Below, in pieces: positions 1-8,319 of a stretch of 60,797 bases of DNA (within the stretch, counting starts at the first letter, position 1; every line of letters begins with the position of its first letter). The notes under the pieces were generated by a model. It was not told where the DNA came from. It did not search any database and worked only from the letters and a program-made list of their open reading frames with translations. The translations under genes and the position numbers were made by a program. The stretch lies in IMG/VR virus record IMGVR_UViG_3300037357_000143, positions 1 to 60,797 of that record, one strand, 5' to 3'. Source of the DNA: a virus.

Positions 1-45
1 GTGGAATTTGAAGATGCTGAAAAAGTAGCGGGTAGGTTACTTTAA
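1..45 (+). CDS. 3' end of a truncated gene
   Basis: Frame 1 reads EFEDAEKVAGRLL and then a TAA stop, so the window opens inside a plus-strand gene. Too little remains to assign a function. A T-run follows directly. Confidence 0.5.
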   Translation: MEFEDAEKVAGRLL

Positions 46-60
46 TTTTTATTTTTTTTT
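46..60 (+). terminator. T-rich terminator-like run
   Basis: An almost pure T tract immediately after the stop of the partial gene. Archaeal RNA polymerase can terminate on U-runs without a hairpin; none is visible here. Confidence 0.4.
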
Positions 61-78
61 AAAAAGTTGGTGATTTAA

Positions 79-444
79 ATGCAAGAACAAAATGAAAAAA
101 GAATTGTAATAACCACAGGAGAAAATAAAGACAAAATTTTAGTTAGTTTTAAAACAGAGAATTTATCAAATGCTACAAAAATAAAAGAAATATTAAATAA
201 AATGAATTTAAATCTTTCTAATTTTGAAATAAAAGGTAAATATTATGTATCTAGTGTAACTAAATTATGTGATTATAAAAACAAAAAAGAATATAATATA
301 ATTGCAAAAAAAATTATGAAAATATTTGGAGAATTGAATTTTAATATAGAAATACAAAAAAGTAAAACTCAAGCTTTACGAGCAAAAAACCCAGATAAAA
401 TATATAATGAGCGTTTACCTTCTGATTACGCTTGGATGGATTGA
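79..444 (+). CDS. hypothetical protein, 121 aa
   Basis: Preceded by GGTGAT at good spacing. Lysine- and asparagine-rich soluble protein with a single Cys, ending SDYAWMD. No family recognised. The last 13 bases overlap the next gene, which suggests co-translation. First member of the block of small unknown plus-strand genes that runs to 13.6 kb. Confidence 0.7.
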   Translation: MQEQNEKRIVITTGENKDKILVSFKTENLSNATKIKEILNKMNLNLSNFEIKGKYYVSSVTKLCDYKNKKEYNIIAKKIMKIFGELNFNIEIQKSKTQALRAKNPDKIYNERLPSDYAWMD

Positions 445-665
445 TAAACATGTCTATAAGGGTATTTAAAGAAAATAAATATAGTACAGATGTAGAAACT
501 ATAACTCCAATAATGAATATTGAAGAAATAGAAGAATTACTTAACTCTAAAGATACATTAGGAGTTAATTCTGGAAGCGATTGGAGTGATACACAAATAG
601 AATTTTATCATATAGTAAGCAAAAAAATCGATCAATTATTGGAGTTATTAGATTATGAAACATAA
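432..665 (+). CDS. small acidic hypothetical protein, 77 aa
   Basis: Starts inside the end of the preceding gene; a second ATG at 450 is an alternative start and neither has a strong Shine-Dalgarno. The C-terminal half is acidic and probably helical (EEIEELL and IDQLLELL patterns). Function unknown. Confidence 0.6.
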   Translation: MDGLINMSIRVFKENKYSTDVETITPIMNIEEIEELLNSKDTLGVNSGSDWSDTQIEFYHIVSKKIDQLLELLDYET

Positions 666-826
666 ATTAAACAAAAATTATATATCAAATAAGGATAAAA
701 AAACTTTTAAGATGTTTATTAAAATTAAATATATAATTTATAGCTTGAGTATTATCTTAAACTATATCATATTTGGGAATAGTATCAATGAAAATAATAA
801 AAGAAAATGGAAATTTTAAGGTAGGT

Positions 827-835
827 TTATATATA
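827..835 (+). promoter_or_regulatory. archaeal TATA box
   Basis: TTTATATAT lies in a roughly 200-base AT-rich gap, about 37 bases before the ATG at 872. The gap shows nothing else convincing. Confidence 0.5.
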
Positions 836-871
836 TTAAATTATATAATTATATATAAGGAGTTATAAAAA

Positions 872-1438
872 ATGAAAGAAGAAAAAAAAGTTATTCGAGA
901 AATAAAAAAGGTATATGGAATTGTAGAAGAACAAGAAGCCCAAATTATGAAAATAAAATTATATGAGGACAATACATATAATATAGAGGGTGAAATAATT
1001 GATACTCCAATAACAGAGGATGAAGCCGAAATGGAAATGGAAGATAGCTTAGATGATGACGATGAACTATGGAAAATAGCAGTAAAAAGTGGAAATACAT
1101 TATCAGGATTTGAAGATTGGAAGGAAGAAGTAAGGAATGAGTACGATCCAATATCCTATTTAGACCTACAAGACTATAACACAACCTATCAAGATGAAGA
1201 TATATATTGGAGGTGGTCTTGTATAGGTTGTGTAGGAGAATGTATTGATCCTATAATTAAAAAATTAAACAAACTTCAAAAAACCGTTACAATCAAAGGG
1301 GAAAAATATAATAGACAACCGAAATATCCTAAAATATATAAAAATATGGTTGCTATTCAATTAATTAATAAATTAGGTGAATCCGAAGATGTTACTGAAA
1401 GATTAAACGAAATATGCAAAGAAATAAAGGAATGGTAA
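872..1438 (+). CDS. acidic hypothetical protein, 188 aa
   Basis: Follows AAGGAG with good spacing. Residues about 40-75 form a very acidic stretch (EDEAEMEMEDSLDDDDE). A CIGCVGEC Cys cluster lies around residue 116 and could bind metal. No family recognised. One base separates its stop from the next start, so the two genes are almost certainly co-expressed. Confidence 0.75.
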   Translation: MKEEKKVIREIKKVYGIVEEQEAQIMKIKLYEDNTYNIEGEIIDTPITEDEAEMEMEDSLDDDDELWKIAVKSGNTLSGFEDWKEEVRNEYDPISYLDLQDYNTTYQDEDIYWRWSCIGCVGECIDPIIKKLNKLQKTVTIKGEKYNRQPKYPKIYKNMVAIQLINKLGESEDVTERLNEICKEIKEW

Positions 1439-1439
1439 T

Positions 1440-2249
1440 ATGCAAATGGAAAAAACCGAAATTAAAAAATTAATAGATAATGCAAAAAATGTATATATCG
1501 AAGAGCAAAAATATCGTATTGGTAGAGAGCGAGAAAGTTATTATAATACCAACGATACATTATATGATAGACTACAAGACGATCCCGATTGTATTGAAAT
1601 GGAGAAATACGAATTTCCAACGAAAGACATAGAAAACTTTAAAAAAGGAATAGGTGAAGGTATAAATCCTAATATAACAGCTGGACGGATTCAAGACTTA
1701 TTATGTCTATATAGCAACACTTATGATGAAGATTGGAAATTAACAGTTGAAGATTTAGAAACTGAATTTGAAGACCTAGAAGAAAAAACCCAGAAACTAA
1801 TTATTAAAACACTTGAAAAAATTACAAGAGAGGATTTAGAAGACGCTAATTTTTACATGATAAACGACGGTGCAGAATTATTTAATGTGGATGAAGATTG
1901 GATATATGAATGGGATAATGAAGAAGGATTCGATTCACTTGCCTATTGGACGGCATTTTTTAAACCTCATTATGACAACCTAGATATAGCTTTAAAGTGT
2001 CGTCTAGTCCCATTTTATTATGATGACGAACTTTATCTAGCTTTAGGTGGTTCTGGGATGGATTTATCACCTAAATTAGATGCCTATATAGTCTTATGCA
2101 GTGGTAGTCTTCCAAGTGATTCAATTCTAACAAAGGATATAAACAATGAATACTTTAAATATGTCGTAGGTGATGAGGTCTTTAAAGAGGTAATGGAAAA
2201 AATCACATTAGATAAACCTCATTATATAGTGAGTTTCGACGGTGTTTAA
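1440..2249 (+). CDS. hypothetical protein, 269 aa
   Basis: Begins immediately after the previous stop. Acidic soluble protein with no signal peptide or membrane segment. Aromatic and acid-rich middle (DEDWIYEWDNEEGFD) and a C-terminal part with LYLALGGSGMDLSPKLDAY, which looks like a folded enzymatic or ligand-binding core but matches nothing I recognise. Longest gene of the left-hand block. Confidence 0.75.
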   Translation: MQMEKTEIKKLIDNAKNVYIEEQKYRIGRERESYYNTNDTLYDRLQDDPDCIEMEKYEFPTKDIENFKKGIGEGINPNITAGRIQDLLCLYSNTYDEDWKLTVEDLETEFEDLEEKTQKLIIKTLEKITREDLEDANFYMINDGAELFNVDEDWIYEWDNEEGFDSLAYWTAFFKPHYDNLDIALKCRLVPFYYDDELYLALGGSGMDLSPKLDAYIVLCSGSLPSDSILTKDINNEYFKYVVGDEVFKEVMEKITLDKPHYIVSFDGV

Positions 2250-2250
2250 A

Positions 2251-2421
2251 ATGAGTGTATTAAATATTAAAACAACACATAGAAATGAATTATTAAATAG
2301 AGTAGTTAATGATTTAGCTAACAGTAATTTAAATGAAGAAGAAGTAAGCCAAGAAATAGAAAACTTTTTAGAAGTGTTAGGTGATGATATATACAATTTC
2401 TTTTTAGAGATAAGAAAGTAA
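2251..2421 (+). CDS. small acidic hypothetical protein, 56 aa
   Basis: ATG one base after the upstream stop. Reads MSVLNIKTTHRNELL... and ends FFLEIRK; predicted mostly helical. The GGTGT just upstream may serve as ribosome binding site. Function unknown. Confidence 0.55.
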   Translation: MSVLNIKTTHRNELLNRVVNDLANSNLNEEEVSQEIENFLEVLGDDIYNFFLEIRK

Positions 2422-2425
2422 ATAG

Positions 2426-2436
2426 TTTTATATATA
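2426..2436 (+). promoter_or_regulatory. archaeal TATA box
   Basis: TTTTATATATA starts five bases after the stop of the preceding gene and about 70 bases before the ATG at 2496. Likely start of a new transcription unit. Confidence 0.45.
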
Positions 2437-2495
2437 ACAAGCTATAAAAATATAAATGTAGTCAAGTAACTACGAAATATAAATGAGGTATAAAA

Positions 2496-2936
2496 ATGAA
2501 TATAGAAGACATAAACAAAGAATGTAAAAAATTAAGTGAAAAACAAAGCTATATTAAAAAAACATTAGAAGATTTTTTTAAAAATGTAAATAAAGAATTA
2601 GATACAAACAATGCAGATATAAGTCTGCATATTGGTTTATCAGCATGGGAACAAAGCCCTAACTATCCCTACGATTTTGATGGCGAATTTGATAATCAAT
2701 ACTACTTAACTCTTGAAGATGGAGAATTTAAACTGCAATTAGACGACACCGAATATTATAACCAAACCGGCACGATAGATTATGAAGATGTTTTATTCGG
2801 TGATATAACAGCACCGAAAGCACGAAATATATTAATAGCATTACCGGACGCTTTTAAAACAATATTACAGAAATTACAAAACTTAAACGCAAATTATGAA
2901 AACGCTGAAAAAATTGCAGAAAAAATAGGGGATTAA
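2496..2936 (+). CDS. hypothetical protein, 146 aa
   Basis: Preceded by GAGGT. The N-terminal third is a Lys-rich helix; the middle (about 45-85) is rich in Tyr and Asp (NYPYDFDGEFDNQYYLTLEDG), as in phage proteins that bind other proteins. The C-terminus is helical and coiled-coil-like. No family recognised. Confidence 0.7.
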   Translation: MNIEDINKECKKLSEKQSYIKKTLEDFFKNVNKELDTNNADISLHIGLSAWEQSPNYPYDFDGEFDNQYYLTLEDGEFKLQLDDTEYYNQTGTIDYEDVLFGDITAPKARNILIALPDAFKTILQKLQNLNANYENAEKIAEKIGD

Positions 2937-2949
2937 CCCTATTTTATTT
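2924..2949 (+). terminator. hairpin plus T-run
   Basis: AATAGGG pairs with CCCTATT around a six-base loop, followed by a T-rich tail. The hairpin overlaps the stop of the upstream gene. It looks like an intrinsic terminator, though the next gene follows after only 30 bases. Confidence 0.5.
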
Positions 2950-2965
2950 TTAGAGGTGATTAAAA

Positions 2966-3613
2966 ATGCAAGTTGAAATATTAAATTCCATACATCCCGG
3001 ATTTTATGAAAGTTGGATAAATCCTATGAATAATGGGTTAGAAGAAATGGCAATAGAAGATGCAATAGATGAAGATGAAGGATATATCAAACACAAAAAA
3101 GGCGATCACTACAATGTAGAATATGACTTCAAAGAATATACAAAAGAAGTGAGCAGTAGAATAAACGATCTCTTTTTAAATAAAATCAATGAGATAGTCG
3201 CAAATATTCAATTTGAACCGAAAATTAAAAAACTATTTACAAAAGTTTCGGAAGAACTAGATAGCCCTAGAGAGTACAATTTTAGCACCGATAGAGCGTT
3301 TATAAAAGTAGAAGTCAGTAAAAATAACCTTATAAAGGTTATTCAATGGATATATGAGAATTACTATGATGAATTAAAAATAGCTATCAAAGAAGATTTT
3401 ACTAATTACGATGGTTTTTTATCCTTTTATCCTAATGATATTGATATATGGATGAATAAAGATATAATAAAATTAGATCATAACGAGTTATCTACTATAT
3501 TCGATATATTAATCGACGATGGAGAAGATTTAACAAATGACATGATCGAAATATCAAACGAAGTCTTTTATGAAATGGATTTAAAGGTAGTGAAAGAATG
3601 TGGAACTTTATAG
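2966..3613 (+). CDS. hypothetical protein, 215 aa
   Basis: Preceded by GAGGTGAT. Acidic soluble protein, no Cys-pair motif until the very C-terminus. Its last 16 bases overlap the next start. Function unknown. Confidence 0.7.
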   Translation: MQVEILNSIHPGFYESWINPMNNGLEEMAIEDAIDEDEGYIKHKKGDHYNVEYDFKEYTKEVSSRINDLFLNKINEIVANIQFEPKIKKLFTKVSEELDSPREYNFSTDRAFIKVEVSKNNLIKVIQWIYENYYDELKIAIKEDFTNYDGFLSFYPNDIDIWMNKDIIKLDHNELSTIFDILIDDGEDLTNDMIEISNEVFYEMDLKVVKECGTL

Positions 3614-3789
3614 CAGAATTTGAAAATAAAATTTTTGTGTTTTGTGAAAGTATGGAAGACGCTATTAAGGATCAAAAGAAATTAATTAAAGGTGGTATCT
3701 TTAGCAATATGAGTACAGAATATACGGAATTATGGACGCTAGAGATACCATATAATAACAAAGAAAAAGTATTAGAGGTGTTAAAATGA
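3598..3789 (+). CDS. small hypothetical protein, 63 aa
   Basis: Translationally coupled to both neighbours: it starts inside the preceding gene and its stop overlaps the next ATG. Pattern FENKIFVFCESMEDAIKDQ suggests a small alpha/beta fold. Not recognised. Confidence 0.65.
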   Translation: MWNFIAEFENKIFVFCESMEDAIKDQKKLIKGGIFSNMSTEYTELWTLEIPYNNKEKVLEVLK

Positions 3790-4007
3790 AATATGATAGA
3801 CTAACTATATCAATAGAACCAATGGTTAATAAACAACTCCGTTTTATTGATCTTGTAGAGAATGGAGTAACTTCAAGAACTTTAGGTAAAACTATTGAAA
3901 AAGCATTAAGTGAATATATCGAGAATCATAAAGAAAACGCAATAGAAATATTCACAAAACAATGGGGATTTAAACTTCCAGAAATATATAAGGAGGTGAT
4001 AAAATGA
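3786..4007 (+). CDS. possible ribbon-helix-helix protein, 73 aa
   Basis: An N-terminal strand (RLTISIEP) is followed by two helices with a turn (RTLGKTIEKALSEYI), the spacing of CopG/Arc-type ribbon-helix-helix DNA-binding proteins. The C-terminal 30 residues are extra. ATGA overlap with the previous gene. The fold call is inferred from pattern alone. Confidence 0.45.
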   Translation: MKYDRLTISIEPMVNKQLRFIDLVENGVTSRTLGKTIEKALSEYIENHKENAIEIFTKQWGFKLPEIYKEVIK

Positions 4008-4075
4008 AAGATCAAATAATAGAAATAAATATAACCGAGATAGCAAAAGAAATCGTTAAAGATTTGAAGAATTAA
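4004..4075 (+). CDS. 23-aa small protein
   Basis: Very short reading frame (MKDQIIEINITEIAKEIVKDLKN) whose ATG follows a full AGGAGGTGAT at ideal spacing, the best ribosome binding site in this area. The strong site argues for real translation; it may also couple to neighbours. Confidence 0.5.
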   Translation: MKDQIIEINITEIAKEIVKDLKN

Positions 4076-4092
4076 TAGAACTAGGTGATTAA

Positions 4093-4365
4093 ATGTTAAT
4101 AAAAAATAAAGGTATGATACTAACCGATACTAAAGAAGATTTTATTAAAACTTTCGGATTAGAAGATGAATTATATAATCATTTTAATACAACAATCGGA
4201 CACATGAATGAAGATATAGGAAATGACTATTCATTTGAAGAATTGATCGTTTATTTCCTTGAACTCTTAGATCAATACTATGTAGTACAATACGACGAAA
4301 GTTACAACGCATTCATGATAATCGAACTAAGCATTAAAAATATTGGTGGGAATATATGTTATTAA
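4093..4365 (+). CDS. hypothetical protein, 90 aa
   Basis: Preceded by GGTGAT. Acidic alpha-helical protein with FIKTFGLEDELYNHF near the start. Its end overlaps the next gene by ten bases. Function unknown. Confidence 0.65.
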   Translation: MLIKNKGMILTDTKEDFIKTFGLEDELYNHFNTTIGHMNEDIGNDYSFEELIVYFLELLDQYYVVQYDESYNAFMIIELSIKNIGGNICY

Positions 4366-4511
4366 TGGATTTTTTATTTAAAATCTTTAAATTATACCCT
4401 AATACTAGAAATAGTATTTATGTAAAAATCAATGAAAACAAAACAGCAGTTACTGGTGTTGAAATAGACGAAAAAGGAGATATTATTATCGAATCTTTTG
4501 AGGTGGATTAA
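4356..4511 (+). CDS. small hypothetical protein, 51 aa
   Basis: ATG follows GGTGGG in the end of the upstream gene. Hydrophobic N-terminus (MLLMDFLFKIF) and a beta-rich C-terminal half (NKTAVTGVEIDEKGDIII). Stop abuts the next ATG. Unknown function. Confidence 0.55.
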   Translation: MLLMDFLFKIFKLYPNTRNSIYVKINENKTAVTGVEIDEKGDIIIESFEVD

Positions 4512-4844
4512 ATGTTTTACAATGCAAAGAGGTTATTAAACCATTATATTCAATTATGTATGAAAGAGCAAGGTTTAACAGTTAATGATGATACAACAGC
4601 AGAAATTGATTATATATTTGAAAGTATGGAAGATGATCTAAGAGATATGATGAAGGAAGAAATTGAAAAGATATTAAAAAGTGGAGTAATAGTAGATCAA
4701 GTAAATGAAGACTACCCTCTGAGTTATATAGAAGAACAAGCCGATAAAGTGGACGATCTGGAAAATCAAATTGAAGATTTAAAACATGATACTGAAAAAA
4801 TAAAAGACGACATATACGATTTAGAAAACCCAAAAGGTGATTAA
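4512..4844 (+). CDS. coiled-coil hypothetical protein, 110 aa
   Basis: Preceded by GAGGTGGAT. The C-terminal 35 residues (VDDLENQIEDLKHDTEKI and onward) show a clear heptad pattern. Directly abuts the next start. Function unknown. Confidence 0.7.
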   Translation: MFYNAKRLLNHYIQLCMKEQGLTVNDDTTAEIDYIFESMEDDLRDMMKEEIEKILKSGVIVDQVNEDYPLSYIEEQADKVDDLENQIEDLKHDTEKIKDDIYDLENPKGD

Positions 4845-5141
4845 ATGAAGAAAAGTGTAAGTAATTTATTATATGTAAAAAAAGAAGAGAAAGCAACATG
4901 GGAAGATGTAATAGATGAAATGTGTATCGGTGATATATACGCCGAAAGGGTCGATAAAATTGAAATAGAATTAAGAACGAAAGACTGGCTAGAATTAATC
5001 GAAGGTGAATCAGATGAAAATAAAGCAGAAATTCTATTAGCTATTGAAAACGGAGATTATAAAGCAGAATATTATCAAGGTGATAATCCTAGTAAAGATA
5101 TGGTACTTCTTACAGTATGTGGATATGATTTTAAATTATGA
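4845..5141 (+). CDS. hypothetical protein, 98 aa
   Basis: Preceded by GGTGAT inside the upstream gene. Acidic; central ELRTKDWLELIEGESDENKA. Ends with a beta-like GDNPSKDMVLLTVCGYDF. Not recognised. Confidence 0.65.
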   Translation: MKKSVSNLLYVKKEEKATWEDVIDEMCIGDIYAERVDKIEIELRTKDWLELIEGESDENKAEILLAIENGDYKAEYYQGDNPSKDMVLLTVCGYDFKL

Positions 5142-5150
5142 GGTGATAAA

Positions 5151-5384
5151 ATGATTGAAAGAAAATTTGCCCCCTATATAGGTTTAGATTTAGACAAATT
5201 ACCGTTAAAAAAAGTAATAGGATTAGTCAAATTAAAAGAACAACTGATTAAAGAATTAGACTATGATATTAAAGATTTCAATAGATATATATTTAAACGA
5301 AAATTAGATAATATGAAACCACAATTAAATCCAAAAGAAGAAATTAATAGAATGTTATATGAACAATTAAGAGATGATTTTTGA
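5151..5384 (+). CDS. small basic hypothetical protein, 77 aa
   Basis: Preceded by GAGGTGAT. Basic and helical (KLKEQLIKELDYDIKDFNRY). Contrasts with the acidic neighbours. Function unknown. Confidence 0.65.
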   Translation: MIERKFAPYIGLDLDKLPLKKVIGLVKLKEQLIKELDYDIKDFNRYIFKRKLDNMKPQLNPKEEINRMLYEQLRDDF

Positions 5385-5393
5385 GGTGGTTAA

Positions 5394-5630
5394 ATGCAAC
5401 TAGTAATATCAAAAGACGAACTTAGAGATTTAGTTGATAATGATTATGCAGATGGATTAATAAGTGAAACAGATAAAAAAGAAGTTTTAAATGATATTAA
5501 ACATGGAAATATTAAAACTATGTGGATTGAAGATGAAAATGTCTTAATTGATTTCACATATTCAACTGTAACTCTAGTATATTATATAGGAAATGTAAGA
5601 TACGAAGCAGATTTAAGTATTGGTGATTAA
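5394..5630 (+). CDS. hypothetical protein, 78 aa
   Basis: Preceded by GAGGTGGT. Acidic N-terminal helix, then strands (VLIDFTYSTVTLVYYIGNVRYEAD). Stop abuts the next ATG. Function unknown. Confidence 0.65.
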   Translation: MQLVISKDELRDLVDNDYADGLISETDKKEVLNDIKHGNIKTMWIEDENVLIDFTYSTVTLVYYIGNVRYEADLSIGD

Positions 5631-5876
5631 ATGATATCATTAAAAAATGCAATTTCGATGAAAGAATATTTAAAAAGTATTGGATTTAAACCCGATCAAA
5701 TTGATCCTATGAACATGGTAGTACACTCTTTAAAACATTTTGATAATATTAAATCAAATCTTTTTACTGGTTACTACTATGAACAGTTAGAATTTACAAT
5801 AGGATATCATAATTTTGTAATTGATATTACTATTGATGAAGATTTAATAGTAGATGAAGGATATAGAGAGGTATAA
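5631..5876 (+). CDS. hypothetical protein, 81 aa
   Basis: GGTGAT lies inside the upstream gene. Small soluble protein with SMKEYLKSIGFKPDQIDP near the start and a strand-rich C-terminus. Not recognised. Confidence 0.65.
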   Translation: MISLKNAISMKEYLKSIGFKPDQIDPMNMVVHSLKHFDNIKSNLFTGYYYEQLEFTIGYHNFVIDITIDEDLIVDEGYREV

Positions 5877-5884
5877 GTGATAAA

Positions 5885-6070
5885 ATGAAACAAATAAAAA
5901 TATTTGGAGGTATAAGAGCAGAAAAAGAAATTAATACATTTTTGAAAACAAACCAAAATAAATATGATTTAATAGATATAAAAGTCTATTCATTAAATGA
6001 TTTTTATGAAGATGGCAGAATTTGTAATCAATGGATAGAATATGTTGTAATATATGAGGCGATAAAATGA
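5885..6070 (+). CDS. small hypothetical protein, 61 aa
   Basis: Preceded by AGAGGT and GTGAT. Alternating strands and helix; no metal motif. ATGA overlap with the next gene. Function unknown. Confidence 0.6.
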   Translation: MKQIKIFGGIRAEKEINTFLKTNQNKYDLIDIKVYSLNDFYEDGRICNQWIEYVVIYEAIK

Positions 6071-6177
6071 ATAAATATGACATTATCAATATCATTATGC
6101 TGATAGGTATGAGTTATGTAGTAGGTTTTTTTAGTGCCTGTATAATATTTGGTATAATAAAACCTTTATATATATGA
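6067..6177 (+). CDS. 36-aa single-pass membrane peptide
   Basis: MNKYDIINIIMLIGMSYVVG then FFSACIIFGII: one continuous hydrophobic segment. ATGA overlap with the upstream gene and GAGGCGAT as ribosome binding site. Such small membrane peptides are common in virus genomes; role unknown. Confidence 0.5.
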   Translation: MNKYDIINIIMLIGMSYVVGFFSACIIFGIIKPLYI

Positions 6178-6188
6178 ACTTATATAAC
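6165..6188 (+). promoter_or_regulatory. two overlapping TATA-like boxes
   Basis: TTTATATATA and, a few bases on, CTTATATAAC lie 25-45 bases before the proposed start at 6210. The first overlaps the end of the upstream gene. Confidence 0.45.
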
Positions 6189-6209
6189 TATACATAAGGA
6201 GGTATAAAA

Positions 6210-6575
6210 ATATTATCAACAATAATAGGATGGGATATATGCTTTCAATCAGACAAGAAATTTCATGAATTTCTAATTGAGAGCGTGAAAATAGAAGAGA
6301 TGGCGAGTAAACCAGATAAAATTCACGACATATACGAACAATGCCCTATAAGAAAAAAAACCTATTATCTAATAGATGACGGTGGAAAATTAAGGGTACA
6401 TCTATATAAAGTACAGCACGAACTTTTTGGAAAAGAAAATTGGCTACCATTCCTAGCTCGATATGTTGAAGGTGAATTTAAGGTTGAAGGTGATCAAAGC
6501 TATGACAAGTGGGGTGCTAGGTTCAATGGAAAAGGGGGATATAAGGATTTACAAGTTATAGAGGAGTGGAAATGA
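6210..6575 (+). CDS. hypothetical protein, 121 aa, proposed AUA start
   Basis: An AAGGAGGT at 6196-6203 is followed, with 6-bp spacing, by ATA and an open frame (ILSTIIGWDICF...) that runs into the GTG at 6285. GTG 6285 has no ribosome binding site, so AUA initiation is the better reading. The protein has a compact alpha/beta look with YYLIDDGGKLRVHLYKVQ and several Trp. Unknown function. Confidence 0.55.
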   Translation: MLSTIIGWDICFQSDKKFHEFLIESVKIEEMASKPDKIHDIYEQCPIRKKTYYLIDDGGKLRVHLYKVQHELFGKENWLPFLARYVEGEFKVEGDQSYDKWGARFNGKGGYKDLQVIEEWK

Positions 6576-6805
6576 ACCTTAGAGAAAAAGCAATTGAAAT
6601 ACGAATTGAAAAAGATTGCATCTGTTTTGTTTTATCGGATGAAGATTATGAGGAGTGGTGGGTAAAAGAGGCAGATGACTGTGAAATCGAAGTTTGCGAC
6701 GATTACGATAGATGTTTCTATACAAATATCAGCGACGCTATCGAAAATTACTTAGATGAAATAGGAATAGTTGTTGGAAGTAAAAGTATGTATGAGGTGA
6801 TTTAA
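6572..6805 (+). CDS. acidic hypothetical protein, 77 aa
   Basis: ATGA overlap with the upstream gene and GAGGAG as ribosome binding site select 6572 over an earlier ATG at 6566. Rich in Asp, Glu and Cys (DDCEIEVCDDYDRCFY). No family recognised. Confidence 0.65.
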   Translation: MNLREKAIEIRIEKDCICFVLSDEDYEEWWVKEADDCEIEVCDDYDRCFYTNISDAIENYLDEIGIVVGSKSMYEVI

Positions 6806-7252
6806 ATGGGTTATACACATTATTGGTATAGGAAGAAAATAATAGATGAAGATATATTTAAAAATATTGTAGATGACTTTAAAAAACTATTAAATAAAAC
6901 AAATATTCCAACACTTTTAGCTGATTGGAATGGCGACGGTGAACCAGATATTGATTACACCGAAGTTAGATTTAACGGTAAACAACCAGAGGATGACCAC
7001 GAAACATTCGTATTCGAACAAAATATGGATATAGAAAATAAAATATCTAAGGAAGGTAAATATTTTGTATTCTGCAAAACAGCACGAAAACCTTACGACA
7101 TAGCAGTAACGACTTTCTTACTTATAGCAAAATATTATTTAGGAGATGATATAAAAGTCAGTAGTGATGGAATCAAAGAAGACTGGAACGAGGCTGATGT
7201 TTTAGTACGACACATCTTAAAATATGACGTATTAGAGGAGATAGATTTATAA
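6806..7252 (+). CDS. conserved phage-type protein (MGYTHYWY family), 148 aa
   Basis: Starts MGYTHYWYRKK and carries CKTARKPYDIAVTTFLLIA and a later VSSDGIKEDW. This combination resembles a family of uncharacterised proteins common in phages; the name of the family is from memory. Preceded by GAGGTGAT and abutting the previous gene. Soluble; function unknown. Confidence 0.6.
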   Translation: MGYTHYWYRKKIIDEDIFKNIVDDFKKLLNKTNIPTLLADWNGDGEPDIDYTEVRFNGKQPEDDHETFVFEQNMDIENKISKEGKYFVFCKTARKPYDIAVTTFLLIAKYYLGDDIKVSSDGIKEDWNEADVLVRHILKYDVLEEIDL

Positions 7253-7267
7253 TAGGGAGGTGAAAAA

Positions 7268-7591
7268 ATGGTTCAAGTAATTAAAATAGAACAAGATGGA
7301 TTCTGTTATGGATGTAAATATCGTGGAAAAGTTGAAGGTTCTGCTCACAGCAACTGCAACAACCCACAAGTAAAGAAGTTAATAGCTAGGAGTAGTGAGC
7401 TAAAACAATTCCTAGTAGATTTATTAGCTAGAAATCAAATCGACAATCAATATCTATACCCTATGGAAATTACAGTTACAAAAGAAACAATGGATACATA
7501 TAACCCAATAGCAAATGGTTGGTTTAATTTCCCATTTAATTTTGATCCCGGATGGATTGACCATTGTAACGGTTTTGAGAAAGATGAGTAA
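7268..7591 (+). CDS. Cys-rich zinc-ribbon-like protein, 107 aa
   Basis: Strong GGGAGGTG site. Motif GFCYGCKYRG near residue 12, then SNC and DHCNGF at the C-terminus: four Cys in a likely metal-binding arrangement. Overlaps the next gene by eight bases. Function unknown. Confidence 0.6.
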   Translation: MVQVIKIEQDGFCYGCKYRGKVEGSAHSNCNNPQVKKLIARSSELKQFLVDLLARNQIDNQYLYPMEITVTKETMDTYNPIANGWFNFPFNFDPGWIDHCNGFEKDE

Positions 7592-7847
7592 CCCAAAATT
7601 AAGACAAAAATGCGAAGCCCAACGCAAAGAATCAGAGAAATATTACAAAAATCTTCTCGAAATTGACGATGCTTGTATGGTCATTCTCGAAAATTCCGAA
7701 TCTATCAGAGATACTGGCTTCTCCTCTTACTCGCCTAATGGCTCAATGATAATAGAAGGAGCAAAAGAAAGTGTAAAAAGTTTCTATTTCCTGCACAAAT
7801 TCTTAGATATGTGGGAGAAAAATCAAATAAAGGTGGAGATATTATGA
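7584..7847 (+). CDS. hypothetical protein, 87 aa
   Basis: The ATG at 7584 overlaps the upstream stop and is preferred to an in-frame ATG at 7515 that lies fully within the previous gene. Helical, Lys/Glu-rich, with AQRKESEKYYKNLLEIDDAC. Stop overlaps the next ATG. Unknown. Confidence 0.6.
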   Translation: MSNPKLRQKCEAQRKESEKYYKNLLEIDDACMVILENSESIRDTGFSSYSPNGSMIIEGAKESVKSFYFLHKFLDMWEKNQIKVEIL

Positions 7848-8104
7848 AAAAATATTTTATATTAGATGCAGATACCAACGACGATATGTTAATCACAATG
7901 GAACACCCTGATCCAAAATTAATAAATAATGTAGTAGAAGATTTGATTGAACCAACCCTACCTAATAATTGTGGTATATATGAAGTAGAAAGTGAATGGA
8001 AAGCCATACAACAAATACTAGGTAAAAAAGCAGTGAATACAGCAATTGAAGAAGGAGCAACTACGGAATGTATAGAACAATTAGAAAGAGCGTATGAATT
8101 ATGA
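7844..8104 (+). CDS. hypothetical protein, 86 aa
   Basis: ATGA overlap with the previous gene and AGGTGGAG as ribosome binding site. Acidic soluble protein beginning MKKYFILDADTNDDMLIT. Function unknown. Confidence 0.65.
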   Translation: MKKYFILDADTNDDMLITMEHPDPKLINNVVEDLIEPTLPNNCGIYEVESEWKAIQQILGKKAVNTAIEEGATTECIEQLERAYEL

Positions 8105-8127
8105 GAAATCATGAAGAGGTAATATTT

Positions 8128-8319
8128 ATGGAAAAAATAAAAGTAAATAAAATAAAATGTAGATTGTGTGGTGATGTGATTGAATCCACCCACAACCATG
8201 ATTTTAAGCGTTGCAAATGTGGTGCTGTCGCAGTTGATGGTGGACATGATTATTTGCGAAGATTAGGAAATCCCAAAGACTGTGAAGAATTAAGTGAGGT
8301 AGAAGAAGATGAAGAATAG
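8128..8319 (+). CDS. zinc-ribbon protein, DUF7695-like, 63 aa
   Basis: IKCRLCGDVIES, then RCKCGAVAVDGGHDYLRR, forms a two-Cys-pair zinc ribbon. The pattern matches a short conserved family I know as DUF7695 (from memory). GAAGAGGT supports the ATG at 8128; an upstream ATG at 8101 overlaps the previous stop and is the alternative. Function unknown. Confidence 0.6.
   Translation: MEKIKVNKIKCRLCGDVIESTHNHDFKRCKCGAVAVDGGHDYLRRLGNPKDCEELSEVEEDEE

Noticed and set aside
711-818. 35-residue frame MFIKIKYIIYSLSIIL... in an intergenic gap
   Set aside because: No ribosome binding site and extreme AT bias; the TATA box that follows fits the next gene better.
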